A stretch of DNA of 64,000 bases from Meira nashicola. Taxonomy: Eukaryota; Basidiomycota; Exobasidiomycetes; Exobasidiales; Brachybasidiaceae. The position numbers were made by a program, and so were the translations under genes. This document shows, in pieces, positions 44,801 through 52,727 of this stretch; within the stretch, counting starts at the first letter, position 1, and every line of letters starts with the position of its first letter. The DNA lies in NCBI GenBank assembly GCA_001600355.1, contig BCJU01000004.1:496001-560000 (forward strand), read 5' to 3'. The notes beneath the pieces are model-generated. The model was not told the DNA's origin and did not search any database. It saw nothing but the letters and a program-made list of their open reading frames with translations.

Positions 44801-46636
44801 TTCCGGTAATTCGTATGTTTCTGCAACGATTGAGGATGGGAATAGAGCTTTGACATCATCAGCGATCGAGCTTTGTGGCTTGAAAAAGAACAATTTGCCA
44901 TCTTGTAATGTGACTCGATACGGTTTCCAGCCCTTGCTGATATCCTTTTCTCGAACACCTCCACGCAAGCCTCCACCACCTTCACTCAATTGATTGACAG
45001 ACATGGAAATTTGGGTATTTCTGTTAAGCAAACCATCATATTGTGTGCCAGGAGCAAATGCCGGTCTTTGTAGGTTTGGCTGAGGTCTTGCTACTTGCAC
45101 GTTTCCTAAAGTTTTAGATGATTTACGTTGATGCCTAGCACCTGCTTGTGTCATACCAGCATTGGGCCATCCAGATAAATTCATAGAGCTAGAAGCAGAC
45201 ACCGATGGTGCCAAAGGTACATTGGACAAGCCCATTCCCACGTTTTGACCTCCTCTTCGTTTCTCCTGCTTCAATGTTCCGACATCACTGGCCCTTACCC
45301 GATCTGAAGTATTAGCGGCAACACCATGTTCTCCCCACGTTGGTTCTCCTTGGCTATAATTTTGTTCATTATCCACTGCCGGTGTGCCATGGCTAGTGAA
45401 AGCTGATGGTGAGATTGGTGGTGGTGGTGTATGACCTCTACTCAAATCGTCCACGCTACGTGAAAAGCCTACATTTGGACTGGGCGATTGTAGAAGATTG
45501 GCATCGCCTGAGCTATAAGGATTTTGAGCATTCGGCCTATTTTGAGCAGGATGAGAGACAACTGTCGGTAATTCAATTGTTCCAGAAGCGGGCGAAGGAA
45601 AGTCCTGTTTGCTGTGCAGATCCGATTGACTTTTACTGAAAGGCGAAAAGACTGTACTGGACGAATTGGTAGGTTGTGAATCTTGCCGTCTGCTTAGAGG
45701 CGAATGGGTAAATGCTTGTCTTGCAGTTGCACCGAACAAAATGCCACGATCAGGTCGATTGACTGAATTGTTTGACGCCTTGCGTTCTCTACCAAAGATG
45801 GACTTCTTTGTCGGTGAGGATGCTGGCATTCCATAATCATCGCCAAAGCTGGGTCGAGAAGAAGTACCATATCTCCCACTTGTGTTAATATCAGTTGAAG
45901 TACGATCGACTGGCGGAGGAGCTGGAGCATACAAGCTACTTGAACTTGAAGCAGCACGAGTTCGCGTTCGAGATGTTTCCGTTCGTCCTGGTTCTTCGTA
46001 CTGAGGTTGAGCGGTGCTTCCAGAAGCCGCATATATGGAACCTAGAGATGAAGACGCATTCATTGCTGGATTGGACATGGGATGTGCGTGTTGTTGATGT
46101 TGGGAATGCTGATTTGTTGATCCGCTAGAGAATGTCCCTTTGGCTTTGGAGATGATAAAATTGAATGCGGACTGACTTCTTCCCATTGGAGTAATAGGGG
46201 CACTATTGTTGTTTGTCTGGTGGTATCCTGGTTGAGGAGGAGGTCCCATAGCATCAATGCTTGCGCTCGCTGGTATTGTTCGATTTTGAGCATTGCTCGC
46301 ATTAGGGTGGTATACTGGATTAGCCCTCATTGATGAATACCCTGCTGCGTCTGATCCTGCTGACCTCTGCTGAGAGTTGTGATGATGAGGAGCATATTGT
46401 TGTGGCTGTGTTGGATGAGAACTTCTTTCAAATCTTCCAGTTCCTGCCAAACTAGACGAAGATGAATTTGGCGCAGATCCTTGCATGTAAAGGGAATTTG
46501 ATCCGCTTGGACTGCTGCCGTAATTTGAATCTGTCAAAGCGGGACTTTCTGTACGCATATAAGGCGGCAAGCCTGGACTGGTTGGCATCATATCTTGACC
46601 ATTAGTCTCATCGCGTTTCTTATTGCGTCTCAACAT
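38849..46636 (-). CDS. Giant multidomain RhoGAP with RasGEF-like regions and PH domains
   Basis: Single long exon, 2595 residues, start MLRRNKKRDE. Residues 1-540 are Ser/Pro/Asn-rich and disordered. A PH-like region follows at about 555-600 (GWKPYRVTLQDGKLFFFKPQ). A CDC25/RasGEF-like stretch is at about 910-1030 (ELGRQIHAFYIDHL, then AICAALCSRAVSRLTLTW). A RasGEF_N-like module is at about 1369-1517 (VKAGTLERLVDILV, FLATFR) with a second weak CDC25-like stretch after it. A PH domain is at about 2065-2115 and a RhoGAP domain at about 2147-2340. The RhoGAP arginine finger is present (GIYRISG). The last 200 residues are acidic. It probably turns off a Rho-type GTPase at the cortex; whether the RasGEF-like parts are active cannot be judged. 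An upstream in-frame exon is possible (46852-46986). Confidence 0.85.
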   Translation of the reverse strand: MLRRNKKRDETNGQDMMPTSPGLPPYMRTESPALTDSNYGSSPSGSNSLYMQGSAPNSSSSSLAGTGRFERSSHPTQPQQYAPHHHNSQQRSAGSDAAGYSSMRANPVYHPNASNAQNRTIPASASIDAMGPPPQPGYHQTNNNSAPITPMGRSQSAFNFIISKAKGTFSSGSTNQHSQHQQHAHPMSNPAMNASSSLGSIYAASGSTAQPQYEEPGRTETSRTRTRAASSSSSLYAPAPPPVDRTSTDINTSGRYGTSSRPSFGDDYGMPASSPTKKSIFGRERKASNNSVNRPDRGILFGATARQAFTHSPLSRRQDSQPTNSSSTVFSPFSKSQSDLHSKQDFPSPASGTIELPTVVSHPAQNRPNAQNPYSSGDANLLQSPSPNVGFSRSVDDLSRGHTPPPPISPSAFTSHGTPAVDNEQNYSQGEPTWGEHGVAANTSDRVRASDVGTLKQEKRRGGQNVGMGLSNVPLAPSVSASSSMNLSGWPNAGMTQAGARHQRKSSKTLGNVQVARPQPNLQRPAFAPGTQYDGLLNRNTQISMSVNQLSEGGGGLRGGVREKDISKGWKPYRVTLQDGKLFFFKPQSSIADDVKALFPSSIVAETYELPESISRSADQSFQQTSRDTPLVADGVPGLSVDDIQRNKLGTKDLLAATSGTHSSNDQPRPPPRRNATNESRLSAIIDAVEPDPTTPTSASWERKGRHESLVLTSARDVPATWAERISGGSVDALSHEYVFASQSNGETTVQENGVFLFAILVTLRRTSRPLQGFLVAVHKWATAVTRGTSAEGDDARIAKEELEKNIYSRLSFLVDAGIAQFADEQARSSVLLIIEDIVRDIVMFGQDDDAINSRIASLRQAVEALELPRKSIGDNSSNDAFALTTSALLKMDPSELGRQIHAFYIDHLSEELLVDRLILPIAGASVRQSAASNLLSFDSTHPHFLTTLVLDHVLGSEKEDQRDRGSLQEAKERAALLRHWIAVASYLIKLQNMSAWVAICAALCSRAVSRLTLTWRFVAATDRMLVSSAWAPALVNLGWSEIPDSQIDSMIEAAPSVKSSMSGHQNPNPLYGFLPYLGNALSRFQTSSPAEAPSGVMPICDSRNIAAQLWKLQEVWQSYSTSSRDFTLRPVQVKDDNIQKALLKLSQNTKSQKSADHNAPLRLSLKLESAWLGEDVTPSWHPALTKNTTACALSPLSFKEPLPNLSLVDPTWIVNTIKRESKDPLVRTLLQNTSSSESPDLNGESTITMRSRQRPTLSASPSTRSKAFGAMTGTSIRPLHGVPFANIIEWTPGYQADSGVEELLIRVGSDLVLNVLNEVPSSIPSSPMTSKRFSQEFTRGSRPVSIASKRSSLPPSERNSLVDPIAAPIQVVVKAGTLERLVDILVMDVQHLSASLASDEVLEKVILANKRSRISIDIGNYRRVFLATFRVHCKPIVLFDYLRKRLLAAVNAGAEMALPLPHRPNYPTWSRVEAVNSPMPQVDWDMVSRIRQGVTSVLSLWMNTYPQDFVEDPQLFESVDALSKEVTAIHQKQSTQDEGDVGKLRIALEDIMRQMRLSSMTSQTEKKAAKRSSKRASNKGSSSATSTPRLDESAKTERSAEFDIDQANAHDLVEYLESVIKVFSEKIDERDLLVVYDLFYRQSHDPLAWHISSSQQGAQHNPDELPPINNMYKLLELVRWPPRNSQSVYHRLPASIRDACASQSLLRGWCAVQVIEPRIGLIKRQSRIAKLIDAVWICRARMCNTRMEEMSSSPLSPAFVYQEPTIASFVESVLIGALTSSESRLFVRAWQQVAVERGGNCDSLASLVPPREIADKYRESSQLSSTLDVGWLLKSMAQAVLRVSDVIQEESTLIDFDKQRTIWTLIESSAGRVKGGMIDHNLVDLAGARLSVIQTTLRRVQWDRRAFKEDNAAEAASVSPILENLRIMRGSRPLTELMIVQQDKFKRDRFAFEILSAQLEQVNQRNAAHKALQSGNSGFARQPLQSNNNLNSPNFGPSLAPNPASANEKKTRRMTALFRGAVRPMGLMSTSGNERSATQEVTSKPFGELLPLIPMQKPSSTVLCGSGRISIWRNGQRSFVMNFSPPEGGHILLQAHNAAELQGWCTAIERASKEFASSMMNANNATQQRQNTGGITPKSSKGPAFPLYGTDLKLLAESEGRSVPLALTRMLEQVEKRGLREQGIYRISGAKSAIEALKVAFNTQPAQSVNLVHGETSDVHTIAGAIKQWFRDLPEPVIPFKSYHSLISAERLENEEERLYAIRDIIWDFPRAHFELLKRISEHLSLVCQEGQYNLMAPHNIGLVFGTSLLNPPPGPASVAESFGNIGKAAHIVKILVTMHEWLFEPEPEPEAEVPIESPSDDPAATITQAEEEIDTVDTDLERKVTGDSDIVANEQVHDLRVDSQYDAEEEPAVTQDIDQLQDRSFEAVDEEVEELGENDASRSQWVHNPLVTVNEGTVDSHTSDSSIMRAVLGVSPSTSTSKTATLGESTDTVIQEVPKEQTMLTVVPTVKENSPESQDMSRANSNQEFLDVQEDLSNQTLNTSARQTSNNGGRDRVVESVYLDATDAIAILQNPFEEEEDEGQEREAKHSDD

Positions 46637-46851
46637 CTTGGCAAGTGTGAGGGTAGCCGTATGGTCAAATCTCGTTTACAGCACTTCCTCCCCACCTAAT
46701 TTAACTGGTCATCCACAAAATCGTGCAAGTTTGCGAGATATGACCACGTAGAACAGCGTGAGAATCGAAATTAGAAAGGTGATGATTCAATGTCGATGGA
46801 AGATGTCATAAGAAGATCATCAGTTGATTCAACCTATTTGATTGCACATAC

Positions 46852-46986
46852 ATAAAAAGGAGATGCAAATACAGTTGAAGTGCTTGTTTCTTTTGGTTCT
46901 TGCTCCGCAGAAACGACGTCTAACCGTTGGCTTGGCGTGTTGAACTTTTCCAAGAAAGTTTCAAGTGAGATTTTGCCGAACTTCAT
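46852..46986 (-). other. Candidate upstream coding exon of the RhoGAP gene
   Basis: A 45-codon frame begins ATG at 46986 (MKFGKISLETFLEKF) and ends exactly at a GTATGT donor. The main ATG at 46636 is preceded directly by AG (ttgccaagATG), a usable acceptor in the same phase, so splicing would add 45 residues to the 2595-residue protein. It may instead be an upstream open frame or chance. RNA evidence would decide. Confidence 0.3.
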
Positions 46987-48678
46987 ATAAATATTTAAGC
47001 TCTGTAAGCCTACATCAACACCTAAAAAGTATGCAGAAACACGCGTAGGCCGCACACGGACGCTACCCTTTTAGTAAACGCGCTTCATGTACGTGCGCAG
47101 CGCAGTTAGCTACGTTTCGCGCATAATTCTCGCACAACATTCCAGAGTCTAGAGTAAGTCCAGCCCATTAAAAAAAGCATGGGAAGAGCAGAGGAGGAGG
47201 ATACTGGTTTCTTTATGAATTCATTGACGCACAAAACGTACAGATATGTTTGTATATGTACGTACATTGTACACACGGAGTCGTGTGCAGTGCAATGTGG
47301 GCAACAAACAAATCAGGTGTGCGTCGGCGCAATGAAAATCATCTAACCGATTCAATTTATCGGCAAACTTGAGTAAGAAGCACATCGGTATTCCAAAGCT
47401 GCTGCTGCATTCAAAATCAATCTATGTATGTACATATACTCTGAATTTTGTCCCACAAAGAAGAATGCGGAATAGTACATATTCTTCTTTTGTTCCTTTT
47501 GCGAAGCGTGCGCGTGATGTGAGCTTTAAACTTTTTAGCGTTCTTTCTCTTTGATAGTTTGTGCTTGTACATAGTTTATTGCGCTGCGCCGGCTCATTGC
47601 TTTCTATGAACTTATGTATAATCAGGTACGATGAAACGTGCTCTATTCAAGTACAAAAGCGAGTGACTCTGCTTAGGCAAGTTTCAGCGTCGCTTGTTTG
47701 AATGATAACAAACTATAAAATAACAGATGATCAATGCAACTGGATACCGCGTGTGAAGAATATCTGACTTTTGATCATGCCTTCGAAATTCAAAAAGAAT
47801 AAAAAAATCTAGTTTCCAATTTAATGGAACAAGTTTTATTTTCGGCTCTCTGGGACGCCGAACCGGTTGAACGCGTTTATTGTTAAAGTCATCATCTCTT
47901 CGTCATTATACGGCGTGATAACTACGACCAACATGAGATGCTGATTTCAACCTTTCTTTTACATCTTCTTTGTCGACTTGTCTCACCTATTAAAAGCCTG
48001 ATTGTACAATTCTATGTATCTTCACATTTTGCTAGCGTGTAATGCAAAATGCGCTAAAGCAATTATAGATGTTAGCGCGCACACTTTGACCGCAAGATAG
48101 GCGCATTGCAGCACAAATGAAAACGCTAAAACGGATCTTTTAAGGGTGCATACATTTACGTATATAGCTTAAAACGGGGAATCATTTACAGTAGAAAGTA
48201 AGCTAAAAAGGTGTAAAGGTCTGTAACTAAATCTTCTTCCTACAAATCGACTTGGAAAAGCTAACTTGAAGATGAAATCGCATTGTTAAGTTAAAAATTC
48301 GAATTCAGCGGAGTTTCAATGTATGTGTTTGAATTGAACTATATATTGACATCCATAGACTAATGTAAGGCGTGAATTTACGCTAATTGTCCAAAAAATA
48401 CTCATTTGGCTCGGATAATATATAGATTAATTGAATGAAATGCCCGGTCCTAAGCTAAAGAAAGAATCGTGCGAAAAAAAAGGTGATCATCGAAATAAGT
48501 CGTAGGAGTTGGGACCTTCTTTCATAAAACTTTACTCTGTTATCACAAAAGGGCTCGTTCATCTTACCCTTTCTCCCGACCTGGCTGGGTTTGACTGACT
48601 TAACACTGCACTGCATTCGGCGCGAGAAGAAAGAGAGCCAGCAACGCCAAACAATCGCTAGGTTCTCCTTGTTAATGT

Positions 48679-48694
48679 GGCGCTGCGCAGCGCC
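48679..48694. repeat. Perfect 16-bp palindrome
   Basis: GGCGCTGCGCAGCGCC is its own reverse complement and stands out in AT-richer surroundings. It could be a dimer binding site or a chance event. Confidence 0.6.
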
Positions 48695-50337
48695 TCTATT
48701 GTGTGCAACAATCAACCCGGCGGAAAATGAAAAGAAAAAAAGAGGCGTAAGGCGAACAGAACATATGCGTGTTCCTTTTTAGTCATTTTCCGAGAAAAAA
48801 AGGTGATAAAAATATACATCAGGAGTTGATTTGCAGAAAATCTTTTTTTTTTTTTGCTTTCTGATATTCCCGGACTCTTCCAGTTAGTGGCCTGCATACA
48901 TACGTACATATTCCAAACATAAATATGCATAAGTGCCTATTCTTGTACTGCTCTTGTCCTTCGGCAGGGTATGCATAAAGTATATGCATCATTCCACACG
49001 CACACATGAACACTTCAATTTTTTAAGAACTGACGAATGATTAGGATCTGCATACGTTTTGGACTTGAATTGCAACAATTTGCACCACCATCACTCGAAA
49101 TTCTGGAGAAATAGACGTCAACTTCTTGTATTTCACAGCTTCTTTATCTCAATAAGGTGTTGGCCGATCACAGTGTTGTTTTGCAAGGCGCAAGTTCGAA
49201 GTAACAAGTCCATCATCTTTTTCCTCTTGGTCGATTTCCTTAACTACTGCTCGTCACGCTGATCTTCTTCTTTTCAACGGAACCGAAACGTATATTGAAC
49301 GTACCACATTATTAACAAGAGGGCGTTGGATTCGCGATTTAGAGAATAAAAAATTGTATTCAAACTCGGCTTAATAACTTCCCCGATCGTGTTGGAGCAT
49401 TGGGCAGTTACGTTTGGCCGAAATAAGAGAAAAGGCCCACACGACAAGAGAATAAAAGGCAAAATATTGATCATTGCTGGGAAAATTTCCAAATAGCCAG
49501 CACAAAAAGCGGGCAAATTATTGCGCCCATTTTCTTCTTAAGGGCTTGAATTACACAAACGCTTTTTTTGTCCTCCCCCTTTTAAGTACCGACGATTCAT
49601 TACAAAGTATCTTTGCCGTCATCGCCAAGTGTTCGTTATAACTTCGCTCATTGGCGTATGCTCGATTCTTTGCTGGGCTACTATTCGCCAAGTCATTTTA
49701 TACTCCTAACTGCTCCGTTTTCTTGGATTATTACTCGAATTTGGTAAATCGTCATTAGAAGGGGATCTTTTTGACAGAGCGGCATTATTGTTACACATTT
49801 ACACTGATAGGCGCAATCGATCTTGGCAACATTACAAGCAAGAATTTTTGGGCGAGAAGTTGGTGCTTTAATCGAGGTTGTCAATAATCGTTTGCAATTA
49901 TCATTGGGTGCATATATGCTGTAAGAAGTGCGACGTAAAGGTATAGAAACATTCAAACTGTTTCGGCGGGCACAGCAAAAATACAATCTAGGTTCAGATT
50001 AGCACGAAAAAGTTCTTCTCAGCAAACACAGCTTCTTCTCCCAAACATTGTTTGTGAAAGGGTCAACTTTATACTGAACCTCAAAGGGAGAAAGGGTCGG
50101 GAAAGCTACCAAACCAAGGAGTGACGTTGTAGCGTTGTTTTTCAACGAGACTACTTTCATCGATATAAAGGCGTTTTTGATTCGGTGAGGCATCGACCGC
50201 ACGGAATTGTGTGAACGGAGAACGCCAATTGCTCAATCAAAACGTTGACTCAATCTCTGCGCATTCTCGACATACTTTTGTCAGCATTGATTGTCTACCT
50301 GACCTGACAAATCGATCATTGTCGCAATCGTTCAATA

Positions 50338-52422
50338 ATGACGACCTCCTCAACTACTTCTCCATTACCATCTTCAAGCAAATCGAAGGTGGAAAGTGAT
50401 CAACAAAATCCATCAAACGGGACGATCACAGAAGGCGGTGAACAGAGATCGGACAACAGCATTCATTCTGAAAATATGGGCGCTGAATCAGACGTAGATG
50501 AATTGGTTGATTCTGATACAGAAAAAACAGACGTAGCTCCAAAAACAAAAGGAACACGGGGAAGGGCGAAAAACGCAGCAGGAACTTCTAAAAAATCAAG
50601 TCCATCTGCATCAAAAACAGATACGCAATCGGGAAAGCCAGAAAATAACGATGTAACAGGGAACGGTGATCACCGAAGAGTTCCATCAAAGACAAGTCCT
50701 ACTGATACTCCACCCAAAAGGCAGTCTCCAGTATTGAGTAGTCGTGAGCCAGTAGCTCAATCATCGGAAGTTCGAGCAGCGCCTTCTTCTTCCTCCTCAA
50801 GAGAGATGTCGGGCAGGACGGCAACAGGTGGACCAGTGCCATATTACTATTCCACACCTGGCGCACAGAATGCACGATCTGCAAACAGTCCCAGGTCAGC
50901 CACATTCAAAAAGACATCCCAGCCTGCTGTTGGAAGCAAGTTGCAAGGTGGTTCAAGTAAGAATGAGGCCAGTTCTGATGGAGAAGATCTGACGCCATTG
51001 GAAGTGGATAAGTTCTTGGAATTGATTGAGAAGCATAATCTGGATACTTCAAGTGAAGACGATATGGCTCGATCAGTTACAGAATTATATCAAGAATGGC
51101 TCGAATGGTGTGCTAAAAGAAGCGTACAAACTACAAAGAGCAAACAGGCATTAGTAGGCGAATTCCAGCGAATTCATAGCGGTTACTATGGAACAATTCG
51201 TCAAAAGCGTGCAGTCACAATTGTTCAAGGTTCAAGAACACCAATGTTTGGTACAAACTTCGATCCGGTCGATACAAGAAGTACAAGCAGCACAAACTTT
51301 GCTGCAAATGAAGATGCAAGCCGACAAAGAGTAGTAAATAGATCTGTAAAGTTACGCGACGTTGCAGCCAGTATCAGCAGAGCTCCAAATTCAAATGTAA
51401 ACAGTAATGTGAAAGGACGTTCGGCTTCTCCTTTACCTCCAGCTGCTTATGATGATGCATATGCAAGAAATGGTATACCGCCAGCAGTGTTGGACAATAT
51501 TCATCGTCAAATACGCGATGAAATTTGGGCCGAGCTTGGACTATCACTAAGCCAAGCAATTCGAGATGAAACAGCTGATCTTAGAGCAGAACTTGTAGAG
51601 CAAGGCAATCGAATCATTGAGCTGGAGAAACATTCGGACAGACTTGCAGAATGGGTTCAACATCTTAAATCTGTTCAAGAAGAAACAGAACACTCTTTGC
51701 GAATGGGAGTGATGCATGGTCCGCCACATCCTCCTGTTCCTCCAGGTGCAGTTGTACGACCGCCACACATGCCACCTGGACCAGGAAGGGGACCACCTCG
51801 TGAAGATATGGTGCATGGTGGTCCTCCAGGTGATTATCGACCTTTCCCGGCGGACCCAAGGATGATACCGAGCAATGGTATCGATGGACCGCCATCTGGA
51901 CGTGGTTATCCTCCTGGTTATGGACCTGGAAATGGACCGCCAATTCTTTCACCTGAAACGAGAGTTTATCCAATGGCACGCAGATCACCATCACCGGCAA
52001 AAAGTGCAACTCATCGTTCAGCATCAAGAGCAGGTCAACATAGGATGCCTCCACATGAAGTATATGAGCGTTCTATTGCACCAAGTCCGAATCATCAAGA
52101 TGGAATTCCTCATGGAGGGCCTCCTCCTGCGCCTAGTCATTTAAAGCATTCCGGTTATGCAGATTCTGCAAGAGTGGTTTCTGGTCCTGGTTCAGGTGGT
52201 CCTCCTCCGTATTATTCAGATGAACATATGCGCAATGGACCGCCTCCACCGCCTACTCAAGGAGGTGGTTATATGACTGATCCAAGAGGACCTCCACCGC
52301 CAGGTTCACGTGGATATTATCCTGGACATCCGATGGATGAACGTATGCATTATGCATCTCATCCAAATTCTCCTTCGATGACAGATCCTCGAATGAATAA
52401 AAGAGCTAGGAATGGATATTGA
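50338..52422 (+). CDS. Protein of unknown function with Pro/Gly-rich tail
   Basis: Single exon, 694 residues, family not recognised. Residues 1-210 are Ser/Thr/Lys-rich with an acidic patch and basic AT-hook-like G-T-R-G-R-A. A conserved-looking helical block is at about 218-305 (L-T-P-L-E-V-D-K-F-L-E-L, then W-L-E-W-C and Y-Y-G-T-I-R-Q-K). A coiled coil lies at about 385-445 (I-R-D-E-I-W-A-E-L, then R-I-I-E-L-E-K). Residues 450-680 are Pro/Gly/Met-rich. The protein ends with a basic KRARNGY, a possible nuclear signal. The composition suggests a nuclear or RNA-associated scaffold. The 3.7 kb upstream is the longest gene-free stretch here, which would suit a tightly regulated gene. It is convergent with the next gene. 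Confidence 0.85.
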   Translation: MTTSSTTSPLPSSSKSKVESDQQNPSNGTITEGGEQRSDNSIHSENMGAESDVDELVDSDTEKTDVAPKTKGTRGRAKNAAGTSKKSSPSASKTDTQSGKPENNDVTGNGDHRRVPSKTSPTDTPPKRQSPVLSSREPVAQSSEVRAAPSSSSSREMSGRTATGGPVPYYYSTPGAQNARSANSPRSATFKKTSQPAVGSKLQGGSSKNEASSDGEDLTPLEVDKFLELIEKHNLDTSSEDDMARSVTELYQEWLEWCAKRSVQTTKSKQALVGEFQRIHSGYYGTIRQKRAVTIVQGSRTPMFGTNFDPVDTRSTSSTNFAANEDASRQRVVNRSVKLRDVAASISRAPNSNVNSNVKGRSASPLPPAAYDDAYARNGIPPAVLDNIHRQIRDEIWAELGLSLSQAIRDETADLRAELVEQGNRIIELEKHSDRLAEWVQHLKSVQEETEHSLRMGVMHGPPHPPVPPGAVVRPPHMPPGPGRGPPREDMVHGGPPGDYRPFPADPRMIPSNGIDGPPSGRGYPPGYGPGNGPPILSPETRVYPMARRSPSPAKSATHRSASRAGQHRMPPHEVYERSIAPSPNHQDGIPHGGPPPAPSHLKHSGYADSARVVSGPGSGGPPPYYSDEHMRNGPPPPPTQGGGYMTDPRGPPPPGSRGYYPGHPMDERMHYASHPNSPSMTDPRMNKRARNGY

Positions 52423-52727
52423 AAAAGACAATTTTATAGTAATTAGAATAATTATCAAATTCGCTAATCTTGCCAACATGTGCATAATACATATGTATGT
52501 ATGTACATATGTTGTATTCGTTACACCACCCAGAAATTGCTGTACGTTTTATTTTTTACACAGGGCGCGCGCGTTTAGCTTTTTCTTACCTTGCAAACAA
52601 TAATTATACATGCACGAACATTAATTGTTGTTTTACTACGGGAAGATATGATACAGTTTCAAATGCGTGTACATTGGTAATAAAGCTCGTTAAGGTGACA
52701 ATTAAAGAAGAAGGAGGGGGTATAAAA
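52423..52727. other. Convergent 3' regions
   Basis: 305 bp between two converging genes, with TATGTA-type repeats near 52490-52510. No gene seen. Confidence 0.6.

Larger units (their letters stand above)
46637..50337. other. Long gene-free region, 3.7 kb
   Basis: By far the longest stretch here without a supported gene. It holds a possible 5' exon of the RhoGAP gene (46852-46986), many TACGTA/TGTATG-type runs, a perfect 16-bp palindrome at 48679-48694 and a T-tract near 48843. Short open frames have no domain or splice pattern I can support. It separates the minus-strand RhoGAP gene from the plus-strand gene at 50338, so it could be a large regulatory region or contain a non-coding RNA. Confidence 0.5.
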
